Shown here: positions 34,287 through 35,940 of the stretch, one piece after another
Layout: each line of letters begins with the position of its first letter
How positions within the stretch are numbered: the first letter of the stretch is position 1
Source of the DNA: a virus
Virus record (IMG/VR): IMGVR_UViG_3300005605_000008
Span: 1 to 35,940 of that record
Direction: 5' to 3' (one strand)
Length of the DNA: 35,940 nt
Made by a program: the position numbers and the translations under genes
Notes under the pieces: model-generated
Database searches by the model: none
What the model was told of the DNA's origin: nothing
The model's input: only the letters and a program-made list of their open reading frames with translations

Positions 34287-34780
34287 TAGTTATCCTTATT
34301 TATTCTTTTCATAAGACCACTATAATCTCTTGTCAAAGCATTTATTGTAGACTCAGGAACTTGGTCAAGTTTAACACCAGATTTAGCTATTGTATCAGCT
34401 GCAACAACATTACGTGCATGGTCGGAATTTCCTCCACCAACCAAGTCTCCGTAACCAAGAACTTCAGCCATATTTGAACTATCAAAAGTTTTATTTTTTA
34501 CATCTGGATACTCTTCGAAACCTGGATTAACTTGTGGACTATCACCACCCATTATTCCACCTTTAGTTTCATTAAGAACATCATTTAAAACTTTGTTCTT
34601 AGTATAGCGAACTTCTTTTTGTTTTTTAGGTTGTTGCTTTTTTGGTTTGGTTTTAACCAACGATTTTAAGTCAAAACTTTCTTGGACATCTTCCTTATTA
34701 GTAAATATCTCTTTAATAGTTTTTTTAACTTCCTGTCTTACAACTTTTCTGATAATTTCTATCAGTTGTTTTTTATCCAT
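34286..34780 (-). CDS. Baseplate-region hypothetical protein (164 aa)
   Basis: A 164-residue protein. The N-terminal ~35 residues are a charged helix (MDKKQLIEIIRKVVRQEVKK), followed by a Lys/Gln/Pro-rich linker. Then VLNDVLNETKGGIMGGDSPQ and a Gly/Asn/Asp region lead to a C-terminal INALTRDYSGLMKRIN helix. I recall a similar LNET...ALTRDYS pattern in marine T4-like phages near baseplate genes. Its basic middle and low-complexity linker suggest a flexible assembly or virion protein. It has a strong ribosome site (AGGAGTAGTAAC) and is TAATG-coupled to gp25. The function is unknown. Confidence 0.75.
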   Translation of the reverse strand: MDKKQLIEIIRKVVRQEVKKTIKEIFTNKEDVQESFDLKSLVKTKPKKQQPKKQKEVRYTKNKVLNDVLNETKGGIMGGDSPQVNPGFEEYPDVKNKTFDSSNMAEVLGYGDLVGGGNSDHARNVVAADTIAKSGVKLDQVPESTINALTRDYSGLMKRINKDN

Positions 34781-34790
34781 GTTACTACTC

Positions 34791-35462
34791 CTATGTTTGT
34801 ATTGGATACAATCCTCTTAATCTTGCTTCTTGTTGAATTTCATTATATTTTAACCAGCCACCTTTATCATTTACCCAAGTTCTATTACTTTCACTTTCTT
34901 GCCAAAACTCTACGAGTCTACCATCTTTTTTAGCCATAAAATAATTTGTTCCTACCTCATCCATACCACCAAACATTACTTGGTCTTTGTTATTTTTATT
35001 CTCGGCGTTACTAATCATTTCTTCAATAAAAGCTAAATCTCCATCAAAGTCCTCAAAAAGACTTCTAAATTCTTTCTTTAATAATCTAAATTGTTTACGA
35101 TTAATACTATCAATATCTTGTACGACAGCCGCTATTTCAGGATGAATTGCTACAGCTGCTCCACCTGGTACACCCTTTATAGCAAGCTTTGCTGCCTTGT
35201 AAGCTGTAGATACTGCTTCTTGAGCTTTTTTTATACGCTCCATTATCCTTTCACCTACTTTAGCATTTTTTATTTGTCTGTTTATTTTTTTAATTTTTAT
35301 TTTAAGGTCATCTAGTTTTTCCGTAGTAATTTCCGTATCAGCATTTTTAAGTTGAGTGAATAGATAACGTATTGCAGCGAGCTCAGACTTAATCTTATAT
35401 GCTGGTTGTACTGATTCTATTAATTTTACTTCATATAATTGTCCAGGTTTTGTATCAGCCAT
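34791..35462 (-). CDS. Helical structural protein (223 aa)
   Basis: A 223-residue protein, mostly helical. It includes KSELAAIRYLFTQLKNADTE, a Lys/Ile-rich coil (LKIKIKKINRQIKNAKVGER), an Ala/Gly-rich hydrophobic stretch at ~85-110 (AAKLAIKGVPGGAAVAI) and a DSINRKQFRLLKKEF coil. The C-terminal ~50 residues form a beta piece with Trp (LVEFWQESESNRTWVNDKGG). It lies after the FecR-like gene and before the 164-aa protein, in the baseplate-assembly part. The Ala/Gly stretch could contact a membrane. No family was recognised. Confidence 0.72.
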   Translation of the reverse strand: MADTKPGQLYEVKLIESVQPAYKIKSELAAIRYLFTQLKNADTEITTEKLDDLKIKIKKINRQIKNAKVGERIMERIKKAQEAVSTAYKAAKLAIKGVPGGAAVAIHPEIAAVVQDIDSINRKQFRLLKKEFRSLFEDFDGDLAFIEEMISNAENKNNKDQVMFGGMDEVGTNYFMAKKDGRLVEFWQESESNRTWVNDKGGWLKYNEIQQEARLRGLYPIQT

Positions 35463-35466
35463 ATTA

Positions 35467-35880
35467 TTATCCTTTCACAGATGCAACACTCACAGGTGTT
35501 TCCACACGATAGGGTTTTTTACTACCATCTTTATTAAGAATGTTATGAAGTGTGCCATCCTGACCAATAATACGACTTCGTGTGTTTGATGTCGCAACAA
35601 ACTTAAAATCAGTATTTGGTCTTATCTTTACTACGGATTTATCATCAAGAAAAATGACTACACAGAAATCTTCTTTACCGAGGCTGATGTGGTCACCTTG
35701 GTGAACAGGAATACCAGCTTTTGCGGTTATAGTTTTTCCATTCCATTTTTTTAATTTTGGAGTACCATTGACTTTCATCACTAATCCTATCTTTAAAGTA
35801 TTTTCTTTCATCTCTACTCCACCAACAACTTTTGTAGGGTCATGTAAAACAACTTTAACACTACCTTTATTATCACTCAT
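35467..35880 (-). CDS. FecR-domain-like protein, ends at the VxG motif
   Basis: A 137-residue protein. Residues ~50-137 resemble the FecR beta domain: ITAKAGIPVHQGDHISLGKE, DFCVVIFLDDKSVVKIRPNT, DFKFVATSN and finally YRVETPVSVASVKG. FecR domains usually go on past this point (A-V-R-G-T-x-F), but here a double stop (TAATAA) follows directly. Either the family ends early in this phage or the downstream part is lost. In FecR the domain passes iron-siderophore signals across the periplasm; in a phage baseplate operon it is more likely a structural beta-helix unit. No signal peptide is present. It starts 11 bases after the gene at the right edge. Confidence 0.62.
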   Translation of the reverse strand: MSDNKGSVKVVLHDPTKVVGGVEMKENTLKIGLVMKVNGTPKLKKWNGKTITAKAGIPVHQGDHISLGKEDFCVVIFLDDKSVVKIRPNTDFKFVATSNTRSRIIGQDGTLHNILNKDGSKKPYRVETPVSVASVKG

Positions 35881-35891
35881 AGTTTATTCCT

Positions 35892-35940
35892 TTAAAGTAA
35901 TTCACCACTCATTCCACTTATTTTAATTTTTTCCCCATTA
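35892..35940 (-). CDS. C-terminal end of a gene entering at the right edge
   Basis: Only 15 codons and a TAA are visible, giving NGEKIKISGMSGELL. It is open to the window edge and sits 11 bases before the next start, the spacing usual in this operon. The hydrophilic strand-like sequence suggests the tail of a beta-type structural protein. Too short to identify. Confidence 0.45.
   Translation of the reverse strand, partial: NGEKIKISGMSGELL

Noticed and set aside
35463-35470. Programmed frameshift joining the FecR-like gene to the 223-aa gene
   Set aside because: Two in-frame stops in tandem, no slippery sequence of the usual kind, and the downstream gene has its own ATG and a distinct fold.
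1-35940. Integrated prophage or host island
   Set aside because: No integrase, att repeats, tRNA or host housekeeping gene was seen. The T4-like baseplate, recombination and primase genes fit a lytic phage, although the full genome is not visible.

Overview
The window is an AT-rich, tightly packed stretch of a large tailed-phage genome of T4-like (myovirus) type. Almost everything is on the minus strand, so transcription runs from high to low coordinates. Phage identity rests on a gp25-type baseplate wedge protein, a gp6-type wedge protein, very large tail proteins, a fused gp47/gp46 (SbcD/SbcC) recombination nuclease, a gp61-type primase and a holin-like protein. No rRNA, tRNA, CRISPR array, insertion sequence or integrase was seen. 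No gene-free stretch exceeds about 125 bases.

The likely host is an FCB-group bacterium (Bacteroidota, Marinimicrobia/SAR406 or a relative). The phage encodes a large secreted protein with a type IX secretion (T9SS) C-terminal sorting domain, a PorV/UPF0164-like outer-membrane barrel, and five signal peptides that all end in A-Q, the pattern known as the Bacteroidetes Q-rule.

Layout in transcription order. (1) 35.9-20.9 kb is the virion module: a FecR-like protein, two helical structural proteins, gp25, gp6, a DNRLRE-like protein, an 1836-aa tail protein with a LamG-like region, and two pairs of tandem paralogues around an Ala-rich coiled-coil protein. (2) 20.8-11.2 kb is an envelope module: T9SS cargo, a 38-aa membrane peptide, the PorV-like barrel, a membrane/coiled-coil protein, two CsgG-like proteins flanking a predicted barrel, a second membrane/coiled-coil protein, several tiny membrane or basic proteins, a possible Cys-His-Asp enzyme, a holin-like protein, an MshEN-domain membrane protein and an exported thioredoxin-fold protein lacking the first active-site Cys. 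(3) 11.2-9.5 kb holds four consecutive genes sharing the N-terminus MIKLK[DEN]L followed by [IL]xE. This resembles the T4 capsid-targeting peptide cut by the prohead protease. Two of these genes are recognisable enzymes, a soluble PAP2 phosphatase and an HExxH metallopeptidase, so the group may be head-packaged, injected proteins. (4) 9.4-4.8 kb is a DNA module: PD-(D/E)XK nuclease, primase, a small protein and the gp47-gp46 fusion. (5) One plus-strand gene, a small ribbon-helix-helix-like protein, diverges from (6) a giant tail-fibre/host-specificity protein that runs off the left edge.

Many junctions are start/stop overlaps (TAATG, ATGA or GTGA), implying long translationally coupled operons. 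The two clearest promoter-like gaps (before the tail fibre and before the T9SS cargo) share an identical 17-mer with palindromic character. This could be a late promoter or an operator for the RHH protein.
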